From Adineta ricciae (Eukaryota; Rotifera; Eurotatoria; Adinetida; Adinetidae): a stretch of 64,000 nt of DNA. The notes under the pieces were generated by a model. It worked only from the letters and a program-made list of their open reading frames with translations. It searched no databases and had not been told where the DNA came from. The DNA lies in contig CAJNOJ010000404.1 of assembly GCA_905250025.1 (NCBI GenBank), positions 16,983 to 80,982 on the forward strand, in the 5' to 3' direction. Positions 45,530-57,753 of this stretch are shown piece after piece; the stretch's first letter is position 1, and each line of letters begins with the position of its first letter. A program made the translations under genes and the position numbers.

Positions 45530-47219
45530 TTACGAGAAGCCATAGAATAATAACTCTAGTTCATCTTTATCAACCACCACAACTGAATGCATTTTTAATG
45601 TTTCTGGAATTGATTTTACTGTTTTGAAAATATTTTCAAGTTGAACTTTCGAACAATCGATTGCATCTGCTGTAATTCCAATCAAAATTATTTTTTTAGT
45701 TTGCTTCTTTGCAATTTTAACAAAATACTCGGTCGCTCGACACACTTCTCCTACCAAAACAGCTGACCATACAAGACGCTTTGCACTCCCTCCAATACCA
45801 TCAACGACACCTTTACCATGAGAAGTAGCAAAAAAATTCCAACTTAGACTGATGTTATATTTATTAGCAATTCGTGTTAGATTTCGAAAATGGAAACGTT
45901 GCTTAAATTGAGATGCAGCACCAACAAAAAAAAACAATTGATTTCTTTTACATTTGGAAGTGTTGTTGCAATGTGATTCAAAATGATTGCTAAATCAGCA
46001 TCAACAACAAATTTATCATGCGTTAGATCTAAAATGATGATAAAGCAAATGAAAAATTTTCATTCTTAGACCAGACAAAAGCCGTGAATATACTCAACGA
46101 TTTACTATTCCAATGAGCATTTTGAACTTCATCTTGCTCTTTCATATTGAAATTTTCTGAAAAATCGACTTGTAGTACAATCTTTTCATCAGTTACATCA
46201 GCCTTCAACTTTTCGAAATAATTCGACTGTTCTCGTTTTATATACGCGTGATACAAAAACTGTTCAAGTTTTGATTTCAACAACAAAGCTGCTTCACCAA
46301 CACTTCCTGCAAACTCTCTCTTCTCGGCACGACCATTTTCATTCGCCCATTGTGACCAAGTAATTTGAACACCTCCATGAGAAATATTTTCCAAAATATT
46401 CTCGTCAAAAAATTCTTCACAAAGACCACAACTACTAAACATGCATTCTTCATTATTGTTACTACAAACCAAACAATTAACAAAATTGTCCAACGATGTA
46501 CAATATTTTCCATCAACATATTTATCAAGAGATTTCAAAAGCAGACAAATGTTTTCGTGATACAAACGTAAACAATTTCGATGTGCCAAAGCAGCTTTCA
46601 AAACAACAAAAGATGGTCGCAAAGCAGCAAAAGATGAACGGCTCAAGCTAATGTTAGCATTTTCCTCTTTGAATAACTCGTCATTTTCACGTAAACTATT
46701 GAATAAAATGCGTTTTTGATAAGTAACTTTGCTTCCATCACTCTCTTTAATAACAATAGAATCTTTCTTACCTGGAAATTGATATGAAACATCATCTCAT
46801 AGATGAAAATTGTGAACGGCATTTTTCAATTGAACAGCAAATCGAAGGTTTATTTGTTGATGTGTGGATTTAGGAAGTAAACCAAATTTTTCAGTAAGAT
46901 GTTGAATGATAATTTTCTTTTTCTGGCCGCATTTTGGAAGAGATGAGTTGAATTTTTTTATTGATTTGCCAAATGATTGACGACTTTTAAACGATGATGA
47001 GGACGGATTATTGAGCCAATGCTTGTTTTTATTTTCACGACATTTTTGTTGACGAATTTTGTTGTTGTTGCGAAATTTGGCCAAGCTAGCTCCAGTTAAT
47101 TTTGCTTTTTTTGATTGGTATCGATGACGAGACTTTGCTTTGACTTCTTCACGTTTTACTTTATTTTGTTTTAATTTTTCTCGATATTTTTTCATTCTTT
47201 CAGCATTTGTCATAGCCAT
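45530..47219 (-). pseudogene. DDE-like transposase of the 44.9-47.9 kb element, broken
   Basis: The minus strand opens MAMTNAERMKKYREKLKQNK, a basic coiled start. One reading frame continues, past an in-frame TGA at 46797-46799, through PGKKDSIVIKESDGSK to SSCGLCEEFF (a Cys-rich segment) and VLQVDFSENFNMKEQDEVQN (first acidic block). A frameshift follows near 46030, then IILDLTHDKFVVDADLAIIL, another shift at a poly-T, and GAASQFKQRFHFRNLT with WNFFATSHGKGVVDGIGG. These blocks recur in uncharacterised transposon proteins of cnidarians and arthropods as I recall them. At least one stop and two frameshifts make it non-functional. Confidence 0.6.
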
Positions 47220-47944
47220 GATAGAGTTAAGAAAGTAAGAAAAATATTGATGTTAATTTGGGATAAATTGTATTTTAAGATAAGAATGTGTAATAAAATA
47301 GTTAAAGTTTCTCTAATTAGTCCGTTCCGTATAAGGTGAAATTGACTGAATTCTGTTTTCTTTCTCTATTTATATATCTCTTATAGACCAATCATAATAA
47401 CGAGAGGAAAGGAAAAAATAGTTAGTGGTCTAATTTTCAAAGTTTGTTAGCCGTCTATATCATTCAAATCAATCGTTCAACGTGTTTCATTTTCCTTCTG
47501 GACGATACTGCTGCCGACACAAAGTATAGAAAGTATTATCCTATACAGTACTTCATGCTGAAGCTACATAGATTATCATAATATAAACAAATAAAAAAGA
47601 TTTATATCTCAAATAAAAAAATCGAAGAAAGAGTTTGAAGATTATTTGTCATCGAATGCATAAAATAAAGGTTGAAAACCAGCTAAAATCTCGTTTCGTG
47701 TATATTCCATGCCAGTAATGTTGAAAAATAAAACATCCGAAAAGCATTCCAGCCATGGCTTAAAAAATTAAGTTTCTGTCACAGCGTTACGTTTATCTTT
47801 TTTTGAACTATTATTTTCAACAAGAAAAGTAGTTCATTCGAATCACCGTAAAGAGTTAACAATAGTTCACTAGTTCGTTTACCAGTATTTTCTAATCGGT
47901 TGCTGTAAATTTTTAAATTCGATCTTTTCGTAACGCCGTGACAG

Positions 47945-48510
47945 TGCAGTTGATCAAATACTGTTTCAATGATATCTTGACTTCAAGAAAAGACCAGAAG
48001 TCGGTTCTTTTGCGATAATAAAGGTCTCACTTCGTATGTTAAAAAACATTGACTAACTGAACTATACAACTCATTCTCTATGTGTTTGATGAATTTCAAA
48101 GTGTAAGACAAAAATGTGCTATTAATGACGTAATGAATAGGACTTCTTATATGTGCATGTCAAGATCAAGAATCATACTCTTTTCAAAAATAAAGTACAT
48201 TTTCTGACACTTTCGAACATGTTCTAAAACATGGTATATGTGCTCTCTTTCAAAACTTTGAATAAAATACTTAATGGCCGAAGTAGCGCGTTGCGTGGAC
48301 AAGCCCTACTATAAACCAAAGTTCTAGTTTTTGTTCTGTTCATTTATTTTCGAAGTTTGGACAAGCAGTAGAATCTTCATTTAAATTATAACTCGAATTA
48401 GGCAGCTTATGCCAACACACACATCTATGTTTATTTCAATTAAATTTTCTTCTCAAACCAAATAAATCGAATAAAAAAAGCAAAAGTATTGAATATGAAT
48501 ATTTGATATA
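47945..48510. other. Spacer up to assembly gap
   Basis: No supported gene. The N run at 48511-48525 follows and the second gene block begins on its far side in mid-gene. Confidence 0.6.
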
Positions 48511-48525
48511 NNNNNNNNNNNNNNN

Positions 48526-49737
48526 AGAAAGTTTTTCAATTGTTTCTTGTCGATTTTGTCCATGAACAATAATTTTTGCCAATAACGAATCATAAAATGA
48601 ACAAATTTCAATTCCATTACAAATCCACGTATCAATTCGAATATCTTCGGTTGTTTGAGGAAATTCAATTTCATAAATCTTTCCTGTCGAAGGACAAAAA
48701 TCATTTAAAGGATTTTCTGAACAAAGTCGAACTTCAATTGCACAACCAATTGGTTTTGGAAAATCTTCTAATTGTTCAATTCGTTCATTATGTGATAATT
48801 TGATCATCCATTCGACTAAATCGATTCCATAAATCATTTCTGTTACTGGATGTTCAACTTGTAATCGACAATTGACTTCAAGAAAATAAAATTTCTTCGA
48901 TTTTTCATCCAAAATGAATTCAACTGTTCCAACTGATCGATATTTCACAAGTGAGGCAAGTTGAACAGCTGCATTGCTCATTGCACATCGAATTTCATCG
49001 GAAAGATTTGCTGCAGGTGTTTCTTCAACTATTTTTTGATTTCTTCGTTGTAAAGAACAATCACGTTCAGCAAATGAACGAACAAAACCTTTTCCATCAC
49101 CAAAGATTTGAATTTCAATATGTCGACCATATTCAACATATTTCTCCACATAAAGACCATCATTTTGTAAATATTTTTGTGCTGATCGTTGAACTGTTTC
49201 ATAAACATTTTCTAAATCTTCTTCATTCCAACATCGACACATTCCTTTGCCACCTGAACCTGCTGTACTTTTCAACATTACAGGATATTCAATACGTAAA
49301 GCTTGTCGTTTTGCATCTTCAATATCATTTAAAAGTTCACTTCGAGGTAAAACTGGAATCTTTGCTTCACAAGCCAATTCATATGAAATGTGTTTTAAAC
49401 CAAATTGATAAATTTGTTCACTTGTTGGTCCAATGAAACAAATTCCTTCTTTTTCACATTGACGAGCAAATTCGGCATTTTCAGATAAAAATCCATAACC
49501 AGGAAAGATTCCATCGACTTTCTCTTGTTTTGCTATTTCAATTATTAATTGACTTTGTAAATAAACTTCACTTGATGGAAATCCTTTTAATTCAACTGAC
49601 CGATCAGCGACACGAACATGAACAGAATTTCGATCAGCTTCTGAATAAATTGCAACACTTTCAATGTCCATTCGACGTAATGTTCGAGCCACTCGAACGA
49701 CTATTTCACCACGATTGGCGATCAGAACTGATTTCAT
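48526..49737 (-). CDS. Urea carboxylase, biotin carboxylase part, copy 2 (cut by gap)
   Basis: From ATG at 49737 (MKSVLIANRGEIVVRVARTL) about 404 residues of the biotin carboxylase domain are open, with GSGGKGM and EVNCRLQVEHPVTE. They stop at the N run at the equivalent of position 27.2 kb in copy 1. The truncation is therefore an assembly limit, and the true gene may be complete. Relative to copy 1 there are occasional substitutions (for example HNERIEQLED against SNEQIEQLKD). No in-frame stop. Confidence 0.85.
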
Positions 49738-50419
49738 TTTCGAATCTTTCTTAAAAACAAATGAAGAATTTATTAAATTAGTCGAAAAATCTTTTCTTTT
49801 ATAAGTGAAGACACTGTGACATGTCTGTCTGTCTGATATAAACGAATGTCATCTTATCTAAGTAACACGTAAATAGACAAAAGAGAACTCTCTTAAAATG
49901 AAAAGAACGTGACCTTGTCGAAATAAACTCAAATAAATGTCATTCTATTTTAAGAATAGAAGAAAAAGTGATTTGATAAACAAATGAAACATCTCGAAGT
50001 TCTATATATATATATATTCACTGGAAATTTGTTTATCTATCAGAATTTTCTTTATATTTGAGATAAATATGTTGGACTTTGATCGTAAATCTTTCTTTTC
50101 TTTTCTTTAACAAAGATCATTTGTGTATAACATGTGCACAATGTTCATTTTAGAAGTCCAAATTTCGATATTAAACAAATTGAATAGTTTTATCTCACAC
50201 GAATGATCATATTGACACCGCGTGATCATCAGTCGATATCGAAAGAATTCTTTATTCTCTTTCTCTTTCTTTCTATTTGATGATAAAAGTGCATCACGTC
50301 TGTTTATCTGAAAGGACTTATTATCTTGTGAAAGGTGCATCTGACATTCAAATTTAGAAAGAAGTATAAAATATCGTCTATATTGATTTTAAATTTTATC
50401 TACTAGATTCAAATTGTCA
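49738..50419. promoter_or_regulatory. Shared divergent intergenic region, copy 2
   Basis: Matches 28429-29068 with indels; it has an added TATATATATATA run near 50007. The conserved stretches between the two copies mark candidate control sequences for urea carboxylase and allophanate hydrolase. Confidence 0.45.
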
Positions 50420-51855
50420 ATGCCAACGATCGGTGAACTCCATGAGGTTTATTCGAATGATCCAAATGGTCTTTCGCAGACGATCAATTCGATTTATGAC
50501 CGAATTGAAAATGAAGGTTTAAAACCTATTTGGATTTCGATTGTTCCACGAGAAAAAGCTTTGCAACGAGTTGAAGAATTATTATCAATTTGTCAAGATG
50601 ATCGCGGTGCCTATCCATTATTTGGAATTCCATTTGCAGTCAAAGATAATATTGATGTAATTGATTTGAAGACAACAGCGGCATGTTCATCATTTGCTGA
50701 TGAGAAAGCAACAAAAAGTGCATTTGTTGTTTGTAAACTTGAAGAAGCAGGTGCAATTGTGATTGGAAAAACCAATATGGATCAATTTGCAACAGGTTTA
50801 GTTGGAACTCGTTCACCATTTGGAATTTGTTCAAGTGTTTTTGATAAAAATTTCATCTCAGGCGGTTCAAGTTCAGGTTCAGCAGTTAGTGTTGGTAATG
50901 GTTTAGTAAGTAAAAGAAAAAAAGTAAAGAATTGTAAAGAAAAACCAAGATATTTTGAAGGTGACATTTGCATTGGGAACAGATACAGCTGGATCAGGTC
51001 GAGTTCCAGCAATGTTCAATAATGTTATTGGAATGAAACCAACACGTGGTTTATTAAGTTGTTCCGGTGTTGTTCCAGCATGTCGAAGTGTTGATTGTGT
51101 TTCAATTTTTGCTGAAACATGTAAAGATGCATCAATAATNGATGTTAGTTCCAACTGCACCTCGAACGTTTACAATTGATCAAATTCAACAATCGCCAAT
51201 TGAACATAATACTCAACTCGGCTTTTATACAAATTTTGTAAATTTACTTGATTTAACAGCAATTGCATTACCTGCTGGTCTTCGTCAAGATCATTTACCT
51301 TTTGGTGTCACTTTTATTTCTCATTCTTTCACTGATCAAGCACTTCTTCTTCTTGCTGATCGACTTCATCGTTGTCTTTCAACATTTATTGGTTATTCAA
51401 CTACACATCTGTTATCTAATACACAAAAATTATCAATGAAAGAAAATGATGAACAATGGAATTGTTTTCTCATTGGTGTTGTTGGTGCTCATCTCTCCGA
51501 TTTACCATTGAATTATCAACTCATCGAAAGAAATGCAAGATTCGTTCGCAAATGTCGAACTCATCAAGAATATCGTCTTTATGCACTTTCAAATACGAAT
51601 CCGTGTAAACCGGGATTGATTCGAGTCACTGGAAGTCGAGGACCGGGAATTGAAATCGAAATTTGGGCAATTCCAAATGAACATTTGGCAAGTTTTGTCA
51701 ATTTAATTCCATCACCACTTACGATTGGAAATATTCTTCTTGATGATGGGCAATCGGTGAAAGGTTTTCTTGTAGAACCATCTGGTACCGAGACGGCAAA
51801 AGATATCACTCAGTTTGGAGGATGGAAAGCTTATCTTAACGCTTCAGAAGGATAA
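50420..51855 (+). CDS. Allophanate hydrolase, copy 2, with internal assembly gap
   Basis: Same exon structure as copy 1 (exon 1 to 50905, 55-bp intron, exon 2 from 50961). The catalytic Lys, cis-Ser and nucleophile Ser blocks are present ([23 protein letters not shown]). At the N at 51140 about 440 bp of coding sequence found in copy 1 (equivalent to about 29790-30233) is missing and the frame changes. Because the break coincides with an N, it is most likely collapsed assembly and not mutation. The C-terminal domain is intact to the stop. A TTG six bases upstream of the ATG is not needed. Confidence 0.85.
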
Positions 51856-52104
51856 TTTTGATTTCATCCGATTCCGTTGTTTTCTTTGATTATGTAATCG
51901 ATCTTTATCTTTATCAATAAATTATTTATCAATTAGAAAACAACACTCTTTTCATCTTGAAATAATTCAATGGATAAGAAGTATACACAATCTTTGTGTA
52001 ACATTGGCAACGATCAGTGTTTTGTTCAGTGTGAAAATTTAAACAGAAACTTTTGTTTTTATCAGAAGAGATTTTTGTATTTTGAAAAAGTCAAAACTTG
52101 TCAA

Positions 52105-53139
52105 TCACGCTTTATTTTCTTCATCTTTTTTTCTTCCAACTTCGAGAAGCATATTCGTAATACCATAATTGATAACTTCATCGATATCTTCGTCGTCTTT
52201 GACAATAATAATTCCAGCATAATCAATTCCACCAATAGGTACTTTTGATCCATTCTTCAAAATGAACGTATCTTTTGTTCTCGGAATTATATGTAAATAA
52301 TTCTTTGTCATCACCACATTGTACGACGTTTTCAATGGATTGAATTCTTTTCCTTCTTTGAAACTGAACATTTCATCTAAAAGTTGAATAAATTGATTCA
52401 TCAGATATTCCGCTAAGTGATCAATTTGTTCCGGCGGACGAATAGAGATAACAAAATGTGCCCAAGGTACTTGACTGATTTGACAAGCCTGAGAATAATT
52501 CTGTTCTTCTTGGAGGAAAACATCGATGGGTGGATCGTTTGGTAAAACTGGGAAGAATTGAATATGTTTGTGTTTCTGACTCGCACCGGAATCTTCACCA
52601 CAATTGAAAAACACGAGCAATTTTGTTGTTCTATAATTTCGAATGATTTGATAACATAAGGATAATTCATCAGCTGATAACGGATCGGACTGATTGGCGA
52701 ATTCTTAGAAGGAAAAGTGCAAAAATTGACCCATCAAAGATTTCATCGACATACCATGAGGAGCAACGAGAAATTGATTTTTTGTTGAAGGAAATTTATT
52801 GAGTACCACAGCATAGGTTGTCTTATTGGATCCATAATTCGGAATGTCACAAACGTGAACGCATTTATCGTAAGGGGGAGCAAATGGATCTTTGTCAGTT
52901 TTGCCTACATCTCCTTTTAATGGTTTTTGTTTATGACTAAGAACAGATCGTAGATGATACTAAATACGATGAAAGTCGATGTTTTTACGTAAACTTCGAG
53001 GAAAAAGTTATACCGGACAGCCATCAACTGAATGTTCGATAGTTTTTCCAAGTTCAAGAACGACATCACCTGTTTTCACTGCGTTTTCAAACGTGTCTGA
53101 AACGAGATGATCGATGTTCGTCAACGGATTCGATGCCAT
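52105..53139 (-). CDS. Ap4A phosphorylase / ATP adenylyltransferase, copy 2
   Basis: Exons 53139-53014, 52959-52755 and 52703-52105 match copy 1 in length exactly, giving 309 residues. The GASQKHKHIQFFPV core is unchanged. Substitutions are few (for example PNDPPIDVF against QNDPPIDFF). Both copies are intact, so both could be expressed. Confidence 0.85.
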
Positions 53140-53269
53140 TCTTCTAAAATAATGTACAAAATACGTTCTGCCTTGAATTCTTTTCTGTGTTGGTTTCCTG
53201 TTCGATTAGAAAAAAATCCAGTAAACAAAAAGAAAACGAGATGTCGCAACGAGCGAAAGTCTTTATTAG

Positions 53270-54001
53270 TTAATCTGTTGTATATTCTTCGTATTCATGT
53301 TTAAAACCAAGTAGCTGACCGATCAGAGCACCGATTTTCGTGATGTTTTTCATTATCGATAAAGGAAGTGTTGTTAGATAAGTCTCCGCATTGTCAAAAA
53401 GTACGAATATTTGCCAAATAGACAGAGATTCATCGCGTATGACACCGCCGAAATTTTCGAAAAATGCACGTCGAAGTCCATTGTATCGATTTGCTGGTTC
53501 AACACGAATGAGAACAGTCAAATCTTCTTTGTTATCATCCATCCAAAATGTATGTGGCACACCTGGTTGAATAATAAGTGGCTTTGGACATGTGTGAACA
53601 TCACATGAAGAGATTTCATCGCCTAGTTGATATCCTAACTGGCCTTGAAGAAGTGTAAAATATTCGATTTGACGGAGATGAATATGAAGTGGTGGTGTGC
53701 AAGGTCGGGAGAGAGGAGCGACTTCGAGATTGCCACATAGGCCATGAGCATAAAGCGTGTTTTCGAATTCAAAATATGAAGATTCGGACTGTTGAAGAAA
53801 ATGATATGTTTCTGTGTTGCTTTTTAACGAAGTTGAAATATGTGAGGAGCCTTTTGTACGTGTTCGGATGAGCTAAAAATAGAAATATCAATTTTGACAC
53901 ATTCGATTGGAAATCAAATCTACTTGAGATGTCAAAAAGCGATAATAAACAACCCAGCCGATAAAACTAACCAAAACAAACGATTTCAACCACCAATGCA
54001 T
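53270..54001 (-). CDS. Membrane-anchored cupin-domain protein, copy 2
   Basis: Exons 54001-53924 and 53872-53270 reproduce copy 1 (226 residues). The cupin ligands (HIHLRQIEYF, PGVPHTFW) and the N-terminal hydrophobic exon are kept. There is no internal stop, although the region upstream of MPHTFWMDDN lacks a Met in exon 2. Confidence 0.75.
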
Positions 54002-54420
54002 ATTTTCTTATATGTAATGAAGGCGAATATGTGAAACGATCATCACCGAAACGAACACGTGTATTTATTTACGGTCGATCGAAAGAAAAAAAAAAGTGTC
54101 ATACAAAGAATAGTACAGGCAAAATCGAAATATTCAATAAAAGGTGGAGATTCTCTCTATATGACATTCGTTTATTAGCATGAGAATTTATATCACAAAA
54201 TATATCTAACAGGTTATCGCTTTTTGTTGTGTATGGATGTTTATAATTGATAAGGCAAGCGAGTGATATTTTGAAAGTATATCTCATACGATTCTCATAT
54301 GACATACGATTGAATCATTTCCACGTGGTTCACGAAATATTTAGCTTAGTACGAAGACATAATGTATTGATTTAGAGTGTAATGGTCGACATACTCAATC
54401 AAAATTGTAAACGAGTTACA

Positions 54421-54960
54421 ATGACAACAACACTTCGGCCGATGTTTTATTTAGTGACACCATCGGGAATTTGATTATTAATGAGTTAAAGATGTACCAG
54501 ATTATATGATTTTAGTAAGAGAGTTCTTGTGAGTCAAATTTTGAATAAATAACAAGAGATTTCATCAAGACTACTCAACTTATCATTCGTCTGAAAATTT
54601 CAGGTTCGCTACTGCTCTTCGACAAGGCTTTCTTCAATGTGTTTTTGATTGGATGCTTTATCTTCCATGCACCTTCAAATGAATTTATTATTTCAATTTT
54701 GGATTCATACAGAAATCATTATAAATCTCGGCCTATTTGAAGTCATATTCAACATTTCAAGTCATCATGGAAGAAATCCATATTGTATCGATAAAAATTA
54801 CGGGACGATGCTGATTATCTGCAAACTCAAAAGATGGAAAAACAAATTGTCGTTGATTTTGCAAAGGCCCACCATGGCAACCTGGTTTACTTCGATTAGA
54901 AAATCATCAGTATCCACAGATCAAGCATCGGATTGAATTGTACCCTCCGCAGATCCCACT
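54421..54960 (+). pseudogene. Alkylglycerol monooxygenase-like remnant, copy 2
   Basis: The start MTTTLRPMFYLV survives but stops soon after. Later fragments in different frames read LRQGFLQCVFDWM-like, LQMNLLFQFWIHTEI and SSHHGRNPYCIDKNYG. The last is the His-box region (HH-x-x-HHGRNPYCIDKNYG in the family) with part of it missing. YPQIKHRIELYPPQ follows. It retains different pieces from copy 1, so the lesions are partly independent. Confidence 0.65.
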
Positions 54961-55481
54961 AAGGATTGCAAATAGACATTTTTGTGCATTTATTATTTGT
55001 ATTTATTGAATATCATCTTGTACTTCAAGATTCGAAAGTGAATTTATTGTCAATGATTTCGATTTTTGATAAATTTCGTCTATTAGAACTATTCGGTGAT
55101 TTTGTTTACTTTAACGACTTTTCGTACGATATTTGATAGCCGGTAAGATTAATGTTAATTAGTATTTGATTCGTCAGAAGAGTTTCGTCGATAAAAAAAT
55201 CTGTTGTTTATCTCGAACGAACTCGACTTCTTTATATTGTATTTTTATCACAATTCTTGCGAACAAAGTCAATTTTTTTCTTCCAAACAAATCTTTTCCT
55301 TTAACCCTCGTTCATTCTCTCCTTCATTTCACACTCTTTTGGGCCCTCGATAAGCACACCCTTTAATAAACTATTCTCTTAAATAATCGTACGTGAAAAG
55401 TAAAATAGCAGTGTCAGCGAGTGCTGTAAACAAACCTGATAAGCACACGGTTCTTTGCACTTTTCATCAAAGATTTTCCTG
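54961..55481. other. DHFR upstream region, copy 2
   Basis: Aligns with 34.33-34.86 kb. Nothing else supported. Confidence 0.45.
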
Positions 55482-56087
55482 ATGCATCGATTTCTGAATA
55501 TTATGATGGCGATGGACGTCAATAATGGAATGGGAATGAATAATAAATTACCATGGAAATTGAACGAAGATGAACGATGGTTTTTGAGCATATCAACAAC
55601 GACGAAAGATCCGCTAAAACGAAATGCTGTAATTATTGGTCGATTGACCTTCGAATCGTTTTGCAAATATTTAACGAAAAATTTTATTCATTGGCATTTT
55701 ATTGTGATAACCTCGAATTCTTTAGAATCGATCAAAGCGAATTATGAGCAAAGTCATATCGATGTTGTTAGATCGTTTGACGAAGCTGTTCGAATGGCAC
55801 GTGGATTTCTTGACAATTCAGAGAAGGGTATTGAATCCGTGTTTGTATTTGGAGGTGTCCACCCGTACGAGCAAGCCATGGCTTCGGGACTAGTTTATCG
55901 TGTCTATTTAACAAGAATCTTTGCTGAATATCCATGCGATACGTATTGGTCAAGTTTAGATTTAAGCCAATTTCGACGAATTCAACGATCAAAAAATGAG
56001 ATTCTTGCAGAACTCGATGATCAAATTATAGGAGAAAATGGTGTTACTTATCAATTTCAAGTTTATGAATTTGATGAGAAACAATAA
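55482..56087 (+). CDS. Dihydrofolate reductase, copy 2
   Basis: The 201-residue copy from MHRFLNIMMAMDVNNGMGMN keeps LPWKLNEDE, the TTT...NAVIIGRLT block and SVFVFGGVHPYEQAMA. Differences from copy 1 are scattered and conservative, so both copies look functional. Confidence 0.9.
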   Translation: MHRFLNIMMAMDVNNGMGMNNKLPWKLNEDERWFLSISTTTKDPLKRNAVIIGRLTFESFCKYLTKNFIHWHFIVITSNSLESIKANYEQSHIDVVRSFDEAVRMARGFLDNSEKGIESVFVFGGVHPYEQAMASGLVYRVYLTRIFAEYPCDTYWSSLDLSQFRRIQRSKNEILAELDDQIIGENGVTYQFQVYEFDEKQ

Positions 56088-57027
56088 ATGATTTTGTCGA
56101 AAAAGTGAACAGAAATTTGTCTTCATTTCATAGATAATTAAAACCTGCGTAAGATGGCGGAGAAAATAATAATCAACATGGTGTACTTAAATCAACTTAT
56201 TTATTTGAACATATTCGTATTCGTATATCATCAGGATAATCTAATGTTGTTCTATCTTTTATTTGTTCATATAATTATTATTGTCCTTAATACAGAGAGT
56301 GAATGTGACGATAGAAGACTTTGATCTTTATTTTGTTGATCGTCAGTATTGTTTGTATTAGAGCTGCAGAAAGAAAGGTAATGTTGAGCTACGTTTGTTA
56401 TGATCAACTTTATTCTAAAAAAGTAAGTTTCAGATGAATTGAAAAGCTTTGAGAATAGAAAATAGGCTGTGTGTAAACTGCTGGAACATGCAAATAACAC
56501 CTATTTCAAGGTGATTGACCTTCGCACAAAAGTAGTTTTAAATCTCTTTGGATCAGAGTACACATACATGTACTGCTGTGCTGTTGATAAATGTAAAACC
56601 TAAGAACAAATAGTAACGTTTGTACACGTCTTCTGAATAAGTTGCGAATATCATATTAAATGGCCACTTCGCTGTCGTAAAAGTTTAGCTTGAGCAACCT
56701 GAATATCCTTTCATGATTTTGTCCTTATAACAAGACGTTCGATATACACTCACAAAGTGTAATCAAAGAGCTATATGGAAGATCATGTGTCAATAGTCTG
56801 TCAAAAGTCCAGAAGTGTATACTACTATTTTACACTATCCGTACCATGAAAGCTGAAGAATAATATTGAACAGGAGAGTATAACTATCATATACATTGCT
56901 GCAGCAAAAGTTATAAATTCATATCTAAAAGAGAATACGAAAAAACTTGACGATAAATCTACATACTGAGAAAGTGAGTGCAAATATTACCCTATAGTCT
57001 GGTTGAGTTTAATTATAGGGTATTCGT
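56088..57027. other. Non-coding interval, shortened relative to copy 1
   Basis: Corresponds to 35.47-37.08 kb but is about 0.7 kb shorter. No gene supported. Confidence 0.5.
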
Positions 57028-57160
57028 TTTTCCTGTATTCACCGATTTCTTCAATAATTCATCATAAATCATAAATCCTGGTCCATCTTCGCTTTCATCA
57101 ACATACTTGCCTCTGAGAGGACAACCACACATACAAGTGTAAAGTTCATTTTCGTTGTAA
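57028..57160 (-). pseudogene. Cys-rich small-protein gene, decayed exon-2 remnant
   Basis: The minus strand reads YYNENELYTCMCGCPLRGKY then VDESEDGPGFMIYDELLKKS. Two Cys present in the intact genes are Tyr here, and the end is cut. It occupies the same place in the block as the remnant at 37.1 kb. Confidence 0.55.
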
Positions 57161-57753
57161 TAATCCGGTGAAGTTCAAACTCATCGCATACCATTACCGT
57201 AAAGGAAAAACAATTTTCATTGTCAAACAAAGAGAATGTTTCGAAACTATAGCTCTCAAGCTGAAAGAAAAGACTTTGAGATCTACAACTCAGAAATAAA
57301 ACATTCTACGGAATACATTCAGCTATACGAAAATGATTATAGTGCCTCTCATCTCGTTTCATTACTGAAATCAAAAGGAATTTTACAATAGTACATTTAG
57401 ACTTCAATAAAATTCGCATAGTACCTAGTTTATTCGATGTTTTACTTAAGTTTAATATGAAACAAAATTCTGAATATATTTATTTTTCCTTGTTGTGTTT
57501 TTATTCTAAATATTTGAAATGGGTTTTATTTTACATAGTATTAACACCCGAAAACTTTGTTCTCACCGTCATTGAAATATTTAGTATATTATTTGATATC
57601 AAATATCCGATAGCGTCACTAACTTTATTTATTATTTATTATATCGATGAATAATCATATGTAATACTTAACTCAATATTATTTTTTTGGTTGAATCCAG
57701 CCTTATAAATATGAAAGACAAAACGAAACATTCGTTCAGAAAGCTACTCGAAG
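57161..57753. other. Protease upstream region, copy 2
   Basis: AT-rich. From about 57.25 kb it aligns with 38.3-38.8 kb. No other feature. Confidence 0.5.

Larger units (their letters stand above)
44917..47944. mobile_element. Decayed DNA transposon with repeated 15-nt terminal motif
   Basis: Bounded by variants of CGTAACGCCGTGACA: direct at 44918 and about 44938 and again at 47929, inverted at about 47777. The interval carries one broken transposase gene (minus strand) and a GC-rich hairpin segment. Exact ends and target duplication could not be fixed. The superfamily is not assigned. Confidence 0.5.
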
